Below the pieces are notes generated by a model that did not search any database, was not told the DNA's origin, and saw nothing but the letters and a program-made list of their open reading frames with translations. A stretch of DNA of 64,000 bases. Source: Agromyces cerinus subsp. cerinus. GTDB lineage: Bacteria; Actinomycetota; Actinomycetes; Actinomycetales; Microbacteriaceae. Every line of letters begins with the position of its first letter. Position 1 is the first letter of the stretch. Positions 38,842 through 48,290 of the stretch are shown here, one piece after another. Made by a program: the position numbers and the translations under genes. The stretch covers positions 124,001 through 188,000 of the forward strand of contig NZ_FSRJ01000003.1 in the NCBI RefSeq assembly GCF_900142065.1, written 5' to 3'.

Positions 38842-40292
38842 TTGTTCAGCACCGCCTCTAGTACCTGCTTTGCGATGGGTGCGGCTATGAGATTGCCGTA
38901 CCCATCCTGACCAAGTCCCCCGCCATCCTCCACGAGCACTGTGATCGCGTATTGAGGATTGTCGGCGGGGGCGAAACCGGTGAACCAGAGAGTGTAGGGG
39001 TCGCTCTCGCCGTTCTCCGCAGTACCGGTTTTACCGGCCACGCTGACGCCGTCTATTCTTGCATTACTCGCGGCCCCGTTCTCGACGCCGTTGACCATCA
39101 TCTGCACCATGGTGTTCGCCGTCTCCTCGCTGATCGCACGGCCGAACTCCTCGGCCTCGAACTCCTGCAACGGGGTGAAGTCGGGCGCCGTGATCTGATC
39201 GACCAGATTCGGGTTCATCACGATGCCGCCGTTGGCGATCGCGGCCGACACCATCGCCATCTGCATGGGCGTCGCGCGCACCTCGTACTGGCCGAATGCC
39301 GTCAGCGCGGTCTGGGCTTCGTCCAGTGCGCGCGGGTACACGCTCGCCTCGGTGGCCGTCGGGATCAGGAATTCGTTGTTGAACCCGAACTTCTCGGCCT
39401 GCTCGCGGATCGCGGCATCGCCGAGTTCGATGCCGAGTTCGGCGAACGGGATGTTGCACGAGAGCCGAAGCGCGGTCGCGATGCTGACGGTCTCGCCGCC
39501 GCCGCAGTCGCCGCCCTCGGTGTTGCGCACGACGGAGTCGGTGCCCGGCAGCGTGAAGGAGGTCGGGTTCGGCAGCTGGCTCTCGGGCGTGTACTTGCCC
39601 GACTCGAGGGCCGCGGCGACGGTGACGAGCTTGAACACCGACCCGGGCGGGTTCATGTCGCCGCCCGTTGCACGGTTGAACAGCGGGTCGGCCGGGTCGG
39701 CGAGCAGCCCCTCGTACGTGGCGGTGACCGCTGCCGAGTCGTGCACCGCCAGCGCGTTCGGGTCGTACGTGGGCTTCGTGACCATCGCGAGGATGCGACC
39801 GGTCGCAGGTTCGGTGACGATCACGGCCCCGGTGTAGTCGCCGAGGGCGTCCCATGCCGCCTGTTGCGCGACGGGGTCGATCGCGACCTCGACGGAGGCG
39901 CCCATGGGGTCCTGCCCGGAGATGAGGCGGTTGATCGAGTCGAAGAACTGGCTGGAAGACTGACCGCTCAGGTACTCGTTGACGGATCGCTCGAGGCCGG
40001 TCGCCTCGCCGTTGACCGGCAGGTAGCCCGTGACCGGCGCGTACAGCGGTCCGTTCGAGTAGATGCGCTGGAACTTGTAGTCGTCGGCGGAGGGCTCCGA
40101 GTACGCGATCGGCTCGCCGCCGACGAGGATCGGGCCGCGCTCGATCGAGTAGCTCTCGTACAGCGTGCGGGAGTTGCGAGCGTCGGCGTTGAGGGCGTCG
40201 GCTCGCACGTACTGGATGATCGTCGACGAGACGAGGAGCGTCAGGAACATGAGGAACGCGACGATGGAGACGCGCTTGAGTTCGCGGTTCAT
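38838..40292 (-). CDS. pbpA: Penicillin-binding protein PbpA (transpeptidase)
   Basis: 484-residue class B PBP with one N-terminal membrane helix (VSIVAFLMFLTLLVSSTII). The transpeptidase domain has SxxK at S218 (PGSVFK), the SxN motif LSCN and KTGTAEN. It crosslinks peptidoglycan with the SEDS protein RodA encoded just upstream (4-base ATGA overlap). The operon with two kinases implies phospho-control of wall growth. Confidence 0.95.
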   Translation of the reverse strand: MNRELKRVSIVAFLMFLTLLVSSTIIQYVRADALNADARNSRTLYESYSIERGPILVGGEPIAYSEPSADDYKFQRIYSNGPLYAPVTGYLPVNGEATGLERSVNEYLSGQSSSQFFDSINRLISGQDPMGASVEVAIDPVAQQAAWDALGDYTGAVIVTEPATGRILAMVTKPTYDPNALAVHDSAAVTATYEGLLADPADPLFNRATGGDMNPPGSVFKLVTVAAALESGKYTPESQLPNPTSFTLPGTDSVVRNTEGGDCGGGETVSIATALRLSCNIPFAELGIELGDAAIREQAEKFGFNNEFLIPTATEASVYPRALDEAQTALTAFGQYEVRATPMQMAMVSAAIANGGIVMNPNLVDQITAPDFTPLQEFEAEEFGRAISEETANTMVQMMVNGVENGAASNARIDGVSVAGKTGTAENGESDPYTLWFTGFAPADNPQYAITVLVEDGGGLGQDGYGNLIAAPIAKQVLEAVLNK

Positions 40293-41686
40293 CCGTCGAT
40301 CACCAGCCTCGGATGGTTGCGGACCGTGTCGGAGAGCCGCAGCAGCAGCGCGACGATGATCCAGTTGGCCACCAGCGACGAACCACCGGCGGCGAGGAAC
40401 GGGGTCGTGAGGCCGGTCAGCGGGATGACCCGGGTGACGCCTCCGACGACGATGAAGACCTGCAGCGCCACGACGAACGCGAGCCCCACGCCGAGGAGCT
40501 TGCCGAAGTCGTCCTGACCGGCGAAGCCGATGCGGAACCCGCGCGCCACGAAGAGCAGGTAGAGCGCGAGGATCGCGAAGATGCCCGCGAGGCCCAGCTC
40601 TTCACCGAGGCTCGCGATGATGTAGTCGCTCTGCGGCACCGGGGTGAGGTCGGGTCGGCCCTGGCCCCAGCCGGTGCCGATGAGGCCGCCGTTCGCGAGC
40701 CCGAAGAGCCCCTGCACGAGTTGGTAGCTGCCGCCGATCTCGGCGCCGAAGCGATCGTCGCTGAACGGGTCGAGCCAGTTCGCGAAGCGGTTGCCGACGT
40801 AGTCGAGCGTCTGGCTCGCGATGATCGCGCCGCCGATGAAGAGGCTCAGCCCGAGCACGACCCACGAGAGCCGGCTCGTCGCGACGTAGAGCATCACGAG
40901 GAAGAGCCCGAAGTAGAGGAGCGCGGTACCGAGGTCGCGCTGGAAGACGATGACGGCCATCGACAGGGCCCACACGATGAGGAGCGGGCCGAGGTCGCGC
41001 GCACGCGGGAACTGCATGCCGAGGAACTTCGTGCCCACCATCGACAGGGAGTCGCGGTTGCGCACGAGGTAGCCGGCGAAGAAGACCGCCAGCGCGATCT
41101 TCGCGATCTCACCGGGCTGGAAGGTCGCGATGTCGCCGATGCCGACCCACACCTGCGCACCGCCGCGCTCCTGCCCGATGCCCGGCACGAGCGGCAGGAT
41201 GAGCAGCACGATCGCGAAGAGCCCGGCGAGGTACGTGTAGCGGAACAGCACGCGGTGGTTGCGGATGACGAGGATCGTCGCGATCGCGCAGATGATCGCG
41301 ATCGCGCTCCACGCGATCTGGCGCACTGCGGCGCTCTCCCAGCCGGCGTCGCCGTACGCGATGTCGATGCGGTAGATCATCGCGATGCCGAGACCGTTCA
41401 GCACGGTCGCGATCGGCAGCAGGAAGGGGTCGGCGTCGCGAGCGACGAAGCGCATCGCGATGTGCAGCCCGAAGACGAGCAGCGAGAGGCCCGCGCCGAG
41501 CAGCACGAGCTGCGTGTCGACGCGACCGAGCGCGCCGAGCTGCACGAGCACGATCGCCGAGGCGTTGATGAAGCACGCCACGAGCAGCAGCCAGAATTCG
41601 AGGTTGCGCAGCTTCTGCGGCATCCGGATGCGGCGGACGCCCTCGGGCGGCGTGGCGGTGGGAATCGCGGACTGGAGATCACTCAA
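40289..41686 (-). CDS. rodA: SEDS peptidoglycan glycosyltransferase RodA (FtsW/RodA/SpoVE family)
   Basis: 465-residue polytopic enzyme polymerising lipid II. About ten hydrophobic helices; SEDS hallmarks are GGAQVWVGIGDIATFQPGEIAKIA, FQRDLGTALLYFG, SDYIIASLGEELGL. The start is TTG at 41686: it overlaps the pstP stop and has GGAGG 6 bases before; extending the frame upstream would run deeper into pstP. Confidence 0.95.
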   Translation of the reverse strand: MSDLQSAIPTATPPEGVRRIRMPQKLRNLEFWLLLVACFINASAIVLVQLGALGRVDTQLVLLGAGLSLLVFGLHIAMRFVARDADPFLLPIATVLNGLGIAMIYRIDIAYGDAGWESAAVRQIAWSAIAIICAIATILVIRNHRVLFRYTYLAGLFAIVLLILPLVPGIGQERGGAQVWVGIGDIATFQPGEIAKIALAVFFAGYLVRNRDSLSMVGTKFLGMQFPRARDLGPLLIVWALSMAVIVFQRDLGTALLYFGLFLVMLYVATSRLSWVVLGLSLFIGGAIIASQTLDYVGNRFANWLDPFSDDRFGAEIGGSYQLVQGLFGLANGGLIGTGWGQGRPDLTPVPQSDYIIASLGEELGLAGIFAILALYLLFVARGFRIGFAGQDDFGKLLGVGLAFVVALQVFIVVGGVTRVIPLTGLTTPFLAAGGSSLVANWIIVALLLRLSDTVRNHPRLVIDG

Positions 41687-42911
41687 TGGATTCCTCCAAC
41701 CGCTGCACGATGCGGTACGCCTCGGCGTAGGAGCCCGCACTGATCGTCTGGGCGACCCGCTGCTGGTCGTAGGTGCGGAGCTCGGCGACGTCGAGGTCGG
41801 TCTCGGTGTCCAGCTCGTGCAACGAGATCGGCCCGAGGTTCTGCTGGATGCCCTGGTAGATCGCGACCCTGCCGTTCGATTCGCCGACGTAGAACCGGGT
41901 CTGCGTCCACTGGTAGCCGAGCGTGAAGGTCACCACGATCGCACCGATCAGCAGCACGATCCAGAAGCTCCACATCCAGCGGCGACGACGGCGGCGGCGG
42001 GCGTCCTCCTCGATGATCTCGTCGAAGAAGTCCTCGGAGTCGGGCTCGAAGTGCGTCTCCTGAACCGGGTGCGGACGGAACGGAGTGAGACGGATGCCGC
42101 GGGGCCGCACCGGCTCGGCGGCCTGGCCGAATGCCGGCGGTGCCGCTGCCGACCCGACGATCAGCGGAGGGGTCGCCGGTGCCGGCGGCTCGCCGATGTC
42201 GAGGACGACGACGGTGACGTTGTCGGGGGCGCCGCCGTCGAGAGAGGCCTTGACGAGGCGATCGGCGACCTGCTTGGCACCGGCGTCGGCCGACATGATG
42301 TCGTGGATGTCGTCGAACGACGCGACGCCGGAGAGGCCGTCGGAGCAGAGCATCCAGCGGTCGCCGTCGCGGGTGTCGAGCACCAGGGCGTCGATCTCGG
42401 GCGAGGCCTCGACGTCGCCGAGCACCCGCATGAGCACCGAGCGGCGGGGGTGCACCATGGCCTCCTCGGCCGTGATGCGGCCGGCGTCGACGAGACGCTG
42501 CACGAAGGTGTGGTCGGTCGAGATCTGGCTGAGTTCGCCCGAACGCAGCAGGTAGATGCGCGAGTCGCCGATGTGCGAGATCACGACGCGATCGCCGACG
42601 AGCAGCACGGCGCTCACCGTCGTGCCCATGCCGGTCAGTTCGGAGTGATCCGCGACGGTGGCGGCGAGCTGCCGGTTGGCGGCGATCAGGGCGCCCTCGA
42701 GCGATGCAGAGGCCTCGGTCGTGCTGTCGTAGTCGAGGTCGGCCTCGGCGATGCGCCGCGTGGCGATCGCGCTGGCGACGTCGCCGCCCGCGTGGCCGCC
42801 CATGCCGTCGGCCACCACGAACAGGCGGCGTCCGGCGTAGCCGGAGTCCTGGTTGTTCGAGCGGATCCGCCCGACGTGCGAGACCGCAGCGCTCGCCTTG
42901 ATGTTCGCCAT
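41679..42911 (-). CDS. pstP: PP2C-type serine/threonine phosphatase PstP
   Basis: 410-residue membrane phosphatase that reverses PknA/PknB phosphorylation. The PP2C domain (about 1-235) has NQDS, FVVADGMGGHAGG, HIGDSRIYLLRSG, MLCSDGL and GAPDNVTVVV, which bind two metal ions. A Pro-rich and acidic linker, an Arg run and one membrane helix (about 305-325) lead to a short extracellular domain. The ATG at 42911 (MANIKASAAVSHVG) lies 2 bases after fhaB. Confidence 0.95.
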   Translation of the reverse strand: MANIKASAAVSHVGRIRSNNQDSGYAGRRLFVVADGMGGHAGGDVASAIATRRIAEADLDYDSTTEASASLEGALIAANRQLAATVADHSELTGMGTTVSAVLLVGDRVVISHIGDSRIYLLRSGELSQISTDHTFVQRLVDAGRITAEEAMVHPRRSVLMRVLGDVEASPEIDALVLDTRDGDRWMLCSDGLSGVASFDDIHDIMSADAGAKQVADRLVKASLDGGAPDNVTVVVLDIGEPPAPATPPLIVGSAAAPPAFGQAAEPVRPRGIRLTPFRPHPVQETHFEPDSEDFFDEIIEEDARRRRRRRWMWSFWIVLLIGAIVVTFTLGYQWTQTRFYVGESNGRVAIYQGIQQNLGPISLHELDTETDLDVAELRTYDQQRVAQTISAGSYAEAYRIVQRLEESIE

Positions 42912-42913
42912 GG

Positions 42914-43477
42914 CTACCGCCGCAGCTCGAACGTCGTCGCTCCGACCTTCACGGTGGCTCCGAGCGGGATCGGGGTGGGCACGGTCACTCGGGAGCCGTT
43001 GAGGAAGGTGCCGTTGGTCGAATCGAGGTCCTGAAGCATCCAGCGGCCGTTCCACTGCATGAGGCGCGCGTGGTGGGTCGAGGTGTAGTCGTCGCGGATG
43101 ATGATCGCCGAGTCGCTCGAGCGCCCGATCGTGATCTCGTCGTGGCCGAGCGGGAACTCGGCGCCGTTCTTCGCGCCGCTCGTGATGACGAGGCGGGTGG
43201 CGTTCTCGTTCGAGGCGAGTTCGCCGGCGCCACCGCCGGTCGCTGCAGGGCGCGAGACGGGGGCGGTCGGCGCTGCGGCCGCCGCGACCGGGGCGCTCGG
43301 GAACGCGGATGCCGCGGACGGGGCGGCTGCCGGCGCGGCCCCTGCGGTCTCGGGCTGGAGCTTGCGCACGCGCTGGCCGAACAGGTCGCTGCGCAGCGCG
43401 TAGACGATCGCGAAGATGAACACCCAGAGCAGCACGAGGAAGCCGAGCTGGAGCACGAGGAGGGTGAGTTCGCTCAT
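42914..43477 (-). CDS. fhaB: FHA-domain protein FhaB (FipA)
   Basis: 187 residues: N-terminal membrane helix (LLVLQLGFLVLLWVFIFAIVYAL), an Ala/Pro-rich linker and a C-terminal FHA domain that binds phosphothreonine (ITIGRSSDSAIIIRDDYTSTHHARL, then LDSTNGTFLNGSRV). A substrate/adaptor of the Pkn kinases. Its ATG overlaps the fhaA stop by 4 bases. Confidence 0.95.
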   Translation of the reverse strand: MSELTLLVLQLGFLVLLWVFIFAIVYALRSDLFGQRVRKLQPETAGAAPAAAPSAASAFPSAPVAAAAAPTAPVSRPAATGGGAGELASNENATRLVITSGAKNGAEFPLGHDEITIGRSSDSAIIIRDDYTSTHHARLMQWNGRWMLQDLDSTNGTFLNGSRVTVPTPIPLGATVKVGATTFELRR

Positions 43478-44223
43478 TCGCCGGGCCCCCAGAACCCGCC
43501 CATGTCGTGACGTTCGGTGGCCGGGTCGGGGCGGCCGCGGGAGCCCGTGTTCGTGTTCGAGGCCTGCGCGAGCACTCGGAACGTGATGCGCGAGCGGCCG
43601 ATGCCGATGACCGAGTCGGGTTCGAGGATGGCGTCCTTCACCGGGGCGCCGTTCAGCTGGGTGCCGTTCGTCGAGCCGAGGTCGCGCACGCGCGCGCGGC
43701 TGCCGTCCCACTGCACCTCGGCGTGCCGGCGCGAGGCGCCGGAGTCGTCGAGGGTGACATCGGCCTCGCTGCCACGGCCGATGACCGTGCGGCCCTTCAT
43801 GATCGGGTAGCGCTTGCCGTTCACGTCGAGCACCGGAGTCCAGGCGACCTGGCCCTTCACGTTCTGCGAGTCGACCTGCACCATGCCCACGGCGAGGCTC
43901 TCGTCGCGCTCCAGGGAAAGGGTGATGCCGCCGGCGAACTGGAAGCGCTGACTCGCGGCGTGCTTCTGCACGAGGTCGACGAGTTCGTCGACGAGCGCCG
44001 GACCGAGTCCCGCCATGCGGGCGTAGTCGTCGGGCGCCATGCGCACGACGAAGCTGTTCGGCACGAGCACGCGGTCGCGTGAGACGACTGCCGCCTTCGT
44101 GTCGATCTCCCGCTTCAGGGCAGAGGTGATCTCGACGGGTTGCAGCCCCGAGCGAAAGGTCTTCGCGAACGCGCCGTTGACGGCACGCTCGAGACCTTTC
44201 TCGAAGTTGTCCAGTAGGCCCAC
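43474..44223 (-). CDS. fhaA: FHA-domain protein FhaA (DUF3662 + FHA)
   Basis: 249 residues: an N-terminal DUF3662 domain (GLLDNFEKGLERAVNGAFAK onward, about 1-120) and a C-terminal FHA domain (TVIGRGSEADVTLDDSGASRRHAEV, LGSTNGTQLNG). In Mycobacterium FhaA binds the MurJ pseudokinase and controls wall synthesis; the linker here is much shorter. The GTG at 44223 has GGGAG before it. First gene of the leftward operon. Confidence 0.94.
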   Translation of the reverse strand: MGLLDNFEKGLERAVNGAFAKTFRSGLQPVEITSALKREIDTKAAVVSRDRVLVPNSFVVRMAPDDYARMAGLGPALVDELVDLVQKHAASQRFQFAGGITLSLERDESLAVGMVQVDSQNVKGQVAWTPVLDVNGKRYPIMKGRTVIGRGSEADVTLDDSGASRRHAEVQWDGSRARVRDLGSTNGTQLNGAPVKDAILEPDSVIGIGRSRITFRVLAQASNTNTGSRGRPDPATERHDMGGFWGPGE

Positions 44224-44320
44224 AGGTCTCCCGCTCCAGATTCGCACCGACGACGTCGTTTCTCACCGACGCTGTCGTGACTTGTGACATGGTAGCCCGA
44301 AGGGCTGGGAAGACTCGTGA

Positions 44321-46831
44321 TCAGTCCACGTGGATCGCCGAGTCGGATTCGTCGACGTCGAGCGACAGGGTCGGGATCGATGCCGTGAGCAGGGTGCCGT
44401 CGGCTCGGCGCGAGCCGGTGACATCGCGCATCGTCGGCGCTCCGAATCGACGCGGGCCCTGGTCGTCGAGCGGCACCGAGACCTCCGATTCCGCGGTCAC
44501 GACCACTTCGGCGCCGCGCACCCTGACCCGTGCCTCGACGCCGGCTTCGACGGCGAAGGCGATCGACTCGGGGTCGAGACTCACGCGCAGTCGCGTGCCG
44601 CGGAGCGTGATGCGGAACGTCAGCCGCTGCCAGCCGTCGGGCAGACGCGGGTCGAACGTGAAGACGCCGTTGTGGTCCCGGAACCCGCCGAAGCCCGAGA
44701 TGAGCGCGCTCCAGACGCCGCCGGTCGAGGCGACGTGCACGCCGTCGGCCGTGTTGTTGTGCAGGTCGGCGAGGTCGACGAACAGCGCCGAGCGGAAGTA
44801 CCGCATCGCGAGTTCGTGGTAGCCGACCTCGGCCGCGATGATCGACTGCACGACCGCCGACAGCGTCGAGTCGCCGGTCGTCAGCGGGTCGTAGTACTCG
44901 AAGTTGGCCCGTTTGGCCTCGGTCGAGAAGCGATCGCCCTGCAGGTAGAGGGCGAGCACCACGTCGGCCTGCTTCAGCACCTGGAAGCGGTAGATGACGA
45001 GCGGGTGGTAGTGCAGCAGGAGGGGGCGCCGGTCGTCGGGCGTGTTCTCGAGGTCCCACAGCTCCTTCTGGAGGAACGCGCTGTCTTGCGGGTGGATGCC
45101 GAGCTGCTCGTCGTACGGGATGTGCATGTGGGCGGCCGCACGCCGCCAGCTCGCGACCTCGGCCGGCGTCACCATGAGGCGCTCGACGAGGCGGTCGTAG
45201 GCCGCCGGGTCCTGCACCTGCAGGTCGTCGACGGAGGATGCCGCCGCGGCGAGGTTCGCCCGCGCCATCACGTTCGTGTAGAGGTTGTCGTTGACGACCG
45301 TCGTGTACTCGTCGGGCCCGGTGACGCCGTGGATGTGGAACACGTCGTCGGCGTTCGAGCGCCAGAACCCGAGGTCCTCCCACATGCGCGCCGTCTCGAC
45401 GAGGATGTCGATCGCCCCGCGGCCGAGGAAGTCCTGGTCGCCCGTGGCCCTGACGTACTGGTTCAGCGCATAGGAGATGTCGGCGTCGATGTGGTATTGC
45501 GCGGTGCCGGCCGCGTAGTACGCGCTCGACTCCTGGCCGTTGATCGTGCGCCAGGGGAACAAAGCCCCGTGCTGGTTCAGCTCGAGCGCCCGGGCGCGGG
45601 CGGCCGGAAGCATCCGCTGCCGGAATCGCAGCACGTTGCGCGCCACTACGGGTGCCGTGTAGCTCAGGAAGGGCATCACGTACACCTCGGTGTCCCAGAA
45701 GTAGTGGCCGCCGTAGCCCGAACCGCTCACGCCCTTGGCGGCGACGCCGTCGCCGTCGGTGCGCGCGGTCGCCTGGGCGAGCTGGAAGAGGTTCCACCGC
45801 GTCGCCTGCTGGATCGCTGCCTGCCCCTCGATCTCGACGTCGGAGCGCGCCCAGAAGTCGTCGAGCCATGAGCGCTGCTGCTCGAACAGCTCGGCAACGC
45901 CGAGTTCGGCGGCGCGGTCGAGCGTGCGGTCGCACCGGTCGACGAGCTCGCGCGTGGGCACGGTGCGGGCCGTGTGGTAGCTGATCGTCTTCGTCACGCG
46001 GATCGGCTGGCCCTGCTTGGCGTGCACCCGGTAGATGTGCTTCGCGAGGTCGTCGCCGATCGAGCTCGACTCGCTGAACTGGTTCTCGGTCGCGATCTGG
46101 TGCTCGGCGCCGACCGCGATCGTCATGCCGGAGTTCGTGGCCTGGTAGCCGAGCATGTAGCGCCCGCCCTCGGCCCGCTTCACCCGAGGCTGCAGCACGC
46201 GCTCGTTGAACATCTCGGCCTTGCGAGGGTCGAAGCTGCCGACCGCCTCAGGCACGCCCGAGCGGTACTCGTCGCGGCCGTCCTGACGGTTCAGGATCTG
46301 GCTCGAGATCGTCACCGCGGCATCCGCGTCGAGCATCTCGACCTCGTAGTCGAGCACCGCGAGGTGGCGGTCGGTGAAGCTCACCATGCGCCGGCTCGTG
46401 ATGAGCACCCGCTTGCCCGACGGCGTGCGCCAGACGATCGACCGGCTGAGGGCCCCGAGCCGGAAGTCGAGCCGGCGCTCATAGGCGAGGAGCTCGGCGA
46501 CGGTGAGCACGAGCGGCTCGTCGTCGACGTAGAGGCGGATGACCTTCGCGTCGGGCGCGTTCACGATCGTCTGACCGACGCGGGCGAAGCCGAACGCCTC
46601 TTCTGCATGACGGATCGGCCACGTCTCGTGGAACCCGTTCACGAAGGTGCCGTGCATGTGGCCGTCGCGGCCCTCCTCGACGTTGCCGCGGAGGCCGAGG
46701 TAACCGTTGCCGACGGCGAAGATCGTCTCGGTGCGGCCCATGTCGGCGTCGCCGAACTCGGTCTCCACGAGCGCCCACTCGTCGATGGGGAAGCGCGTGC
46801 GGTTCAGCGGGTCATGGTCGGCGAACCTCAT
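44321..46831 (-). CDS. Glycoside hydrolase family 65 protein (alpha-glucoside phosphorylase/trehalase-like)
   Basis: 836-residue cytosolic enzyme: N-terminal beta-sandwich, (alpha/alpha)6 barrel with the general acid in GGHYFWDTEVYV (about residue 380), C-terminal beta domain. KRANFEYYDPLTTGDSTL is typical of GH65. GH65 enzymes phosphorolyse (or in some actinobacteria hydrolyse) trehalose, maltose or kojibiose; phosphorolysis gives beta-glucose 1-phosphate. The beta-phosphoglucomutase-like gene directly upstream (4-base overlap) supports phosphorolysis. Substrate cannot be fixed. The ATG at 46831 is preceded by GAGAGGA. Confidence 0.9.
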   Translation of the reverse strand: MRFADHDPLNRTRFPIDEWALVETEFGDADMGRTETIFAVGNGYLGLRGNVEEGRDGHMHGTFVNGFHETWPIRHAEEAFGFARVGQTIVNAPDAKVIRLYVDDEPLVLTVAELLAYERRLDFRLGALSRSIVWRTPSGKRVLITSRRMVSFTDRHLAVLDYEVEMLDADAAVTISSQILNRQDGRDEYRSGVPEAVGSFDPRKAEMFNERVLQPRVKRAEGGRYMLGYQATNSGMTIAVGAEHQIATENQFSESSSIGDDLAKHIYRVHAKQGQPIRVTKTISYHTARTVPTRELVDRCDRTLDRAAELGVAELFEQQRSWLDDFWARSDVEIEGQAAIQQATRWNLFQLAQATARTDGDGVAAKGVSGSGYGGHYFWDTEVYVMPFLSYTAPVVARNVLRFRQRMLPAARARALELNQHGALFPWRTINGQESSAYYAAGTAQYHIDADISYALNQYVRATGDQDFLGRGAIDILVETARMWEDLGFWRSNADDVFHIHGVTGPDEYTTVVNDNLYTNVMARANLAAAASSVDDLQVQDPAAYDRLVERLMVTPAEVASWRRAAAHMHIPYDEQLGIHPQDSAFLQKELWDLENTPDDRRPLLLHYHPLVIYRFQVLKQADVVLALYLQGDRFSTEAKRANFEYYDPLTTGDSTLSAVVQSIIAAEVGYHELAMRYFRSALFVDLADLHNNTADGVHVASTGGVWSALISGFGGFRDHNGVFTFDPRLPDGWQRLTFRITLRGTRLRVSLDPESIAFAVEAGVEARVRVRGAEVVVTAESEVSVPLDDQGPRRFGAPTMRDVTGSRRADGTLLTASIPTLSLDVDESDSAIHVD

Positions 46832-47667
46832 TCGCGGTCCTCTCGGGGGGTGTCGGTCGCGGGTGTGCCGGTCGTCGCTGGGAGCAGTGGGATCAGTTCG
46901 TCGAGCTCGTCGACCACGAGGTCGGCGCCGAGCTCCTCGAGCGCGGCCCTGCCGACGCCCCGGTCGACGCCGATCACGACGCCGAAGTCGCCGGCGGCGC
47001 CGGCCTTCACGCCCGATTCGGCGTCTTCGACGACGGCGCATTCGGTGGTCGGCACGCCGAGCAGCTCGGCCGCGCGCTCGAAGGTGTCAGGGGCCGGCTT
47101 GCCGGGGATGCCGTCGCGCGCGGCCACCGCGCCGTCGACGACGATCTCGAAGCGATCGGCGATCCCCGCGGCGGCCAGCACCGACGGGGCGTTCTTCGAG
47201 CTCGACACGACGGCGACGAGGCATCCGCTCGCCTGTATCGCGTCGAGGAACGCGACGCTCCCCGGGTACGCCTCGACGCCCTCTTCGGCGAGGGTCTCGT
47301 TGAATGCCTCGTTCTTGCGGTTGCCGAGGCCGTGCACGGTGTCGGCTTCGGGCGGGTCGGTCACCTCGCCCTCGGGCACGCGGATGCCGCGGCTCTCGAG
47401 CAGGCTGCGCACGCCGTCGTAGCGGGGCTTGCCGTCGATGTACGAGAAGTAGTCGGCCTCGGTGTACGGCGCGGCGCCGTGCTGCTCGAGGTAGGGCGTG
47501 AAGAGGCGCGCCCACGCGTGCATGTGCACGGTCGCGGTCGGCGTCAGCACGCCGTCGAGGTCGAAGAGATAGGCACGGATGCCACGCAGGGCCTGCCTGG
47601 AGTCGCTGGGGGGAGTGTCGGCCGCAGCGCGGTCGTGTGCTTGCCCGGAGTCGCTGGGGGGAGTCAA
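46828..47667 (-). CDS. HAD-superfamily hydrolase, beta-phosphoglucomutase-like
   Basis: 279 residues. Motif I is FDLDGVLTPT with D36 and D38; motif II is VVSSSKNA; then the lysine in GKPAPDTF and VVEDAESGVKAG. It probably converts beta-glucose 1-phosphate from the GH65 enzyme into glucose 6-phosphate. The TTG at 47667 is the only in-frame start with a Shine-Dalgarno (AAGGA at 8 bases); the first 25 residues are encoded by two copies of a 23-bp repeat and read TPPSDS twice, probably a non-conserved extension. Confidence 0.87.
   Translation of the reverse strand: MTPPSDSGQAHDRAAADTPPSDSRQALRGIRAYLFDLDGVLTPTATVHMHAWARLFTPYLEQHGAAPYTEADYFSYIDGKPRYDGVRSLLESRGIRVPEGEVTDPPEADTVHGLGNRKNEAFNETLAEEGVEAYPGSVAFLDAIQASGCLVAVVSSSKNAPSVLAAAGIADRFEIVVDGAVAARDGIPGKPAPDTFERAAELLGVPTTECAVVEDAESGVKAGAAGDFGVVIGVDRGVGRAALEELGADLVVDELDELIPLLPATTGTPATDTPREDRE
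47594..47664. repeat. Two direct copies of a 23-bp repeat at the 5' end of the HAD gene
   Basis: TGCC(T/C)GGAGTCGCTGGGGGGAGT at 47594-47616 and 47642-47664, 48 bp apart (a multiple of three), differing at one base. Confidence 0.85.
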
Positions 47668-48037
47668 AGGGGCGGTCCTTTCGTCGCGTCGGTCGGGGCA
47701 ACGGAACCCGCAGATCGATGCTATTCCCGGGTGGCGGGCGAGCGCGAGGTGTGAGCCGGACTCGGAGGAATCGTGGAGGCGCGGGCGTGGGTCGGGGTTC
47801 GGCCCCGGGGAGTGTGCCCCGGTGGGTCCAGGCTCGGGCCGGGCCGTGCCTGCCGACTTCGGCACACAACCGCGGGTATACGATCCGCCACCCCGCGGCA
47901 CGGCTGTTTCGCCCGGCGCGCCCGATCGTATATCCGCAGTTGCGTCGAGCGGGAGGCATCCGCTGCGCTCGAATGGCTTTGCGGGGCGCGAGATGTTAGT
48001 CTCTCGTGGTTGGACGCACTGAGGTGCGACCACACGT
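47668..48037. other. Intergenic region between the HAD gene and tRNA-Leu
   Basis: 370 bp without a supported gene. It holds a 19-bp imperfect inverted repeat (47867-47885 with 47924-47942, 17 of 19 pairs). The promoters of the GH65/HAD operon and of the tRNA must be here, but no clear hexamer pair was found. Confidence 0.5.
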
Positions 48038-48124
48038 GCGCGAGTGGCGGAATTGGCAGACGCGCTGGCTTCAGGTGCCAGTACTCGCAAGGGTGTGGGG
48101 GTTCAAGTCCCCCCTCGCGCACCA
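48038..48124 (+). tRNA. tRNA-Leu (anticodon CAG)
   Basis: 87 nt with the CCA encoded. Acceptor GCGCGAG/CTCGCGC, anticodon stem CTGGC/GCCAG with loop TTCAGGT, a long variable arm, T-arm GGGGGTTCAAGTCCCCC. Class II tRNA typical of leucine. Confidence 0.97.
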
Positions 48125-48131
48125 CGATCGA

Positions 48132-48164
48132 AACGGCCCGGGTCTCACTGAGACCCGGGCCGTT
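48132..48164 (+). terminator. Terminator after tRNA-Leu
   Basis: Perfect 15-bp stem (48132-48146 with 48150-48164) with an ACT loop, then TGTCGTT. Confidence 0.85.
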
Positions 48165-48290
48165 GTCGTTGCTGCCTCGGCGGTCGCGCCCCGAGCGTCG
48201 TCGAACTCGCATGTCACACTTCGCGCGCGGCGGCGTCTTTCTCTGTAGAGGCCGGCAACAGGGCGGCCTCACGAAGAAAGGCACGTCCGC

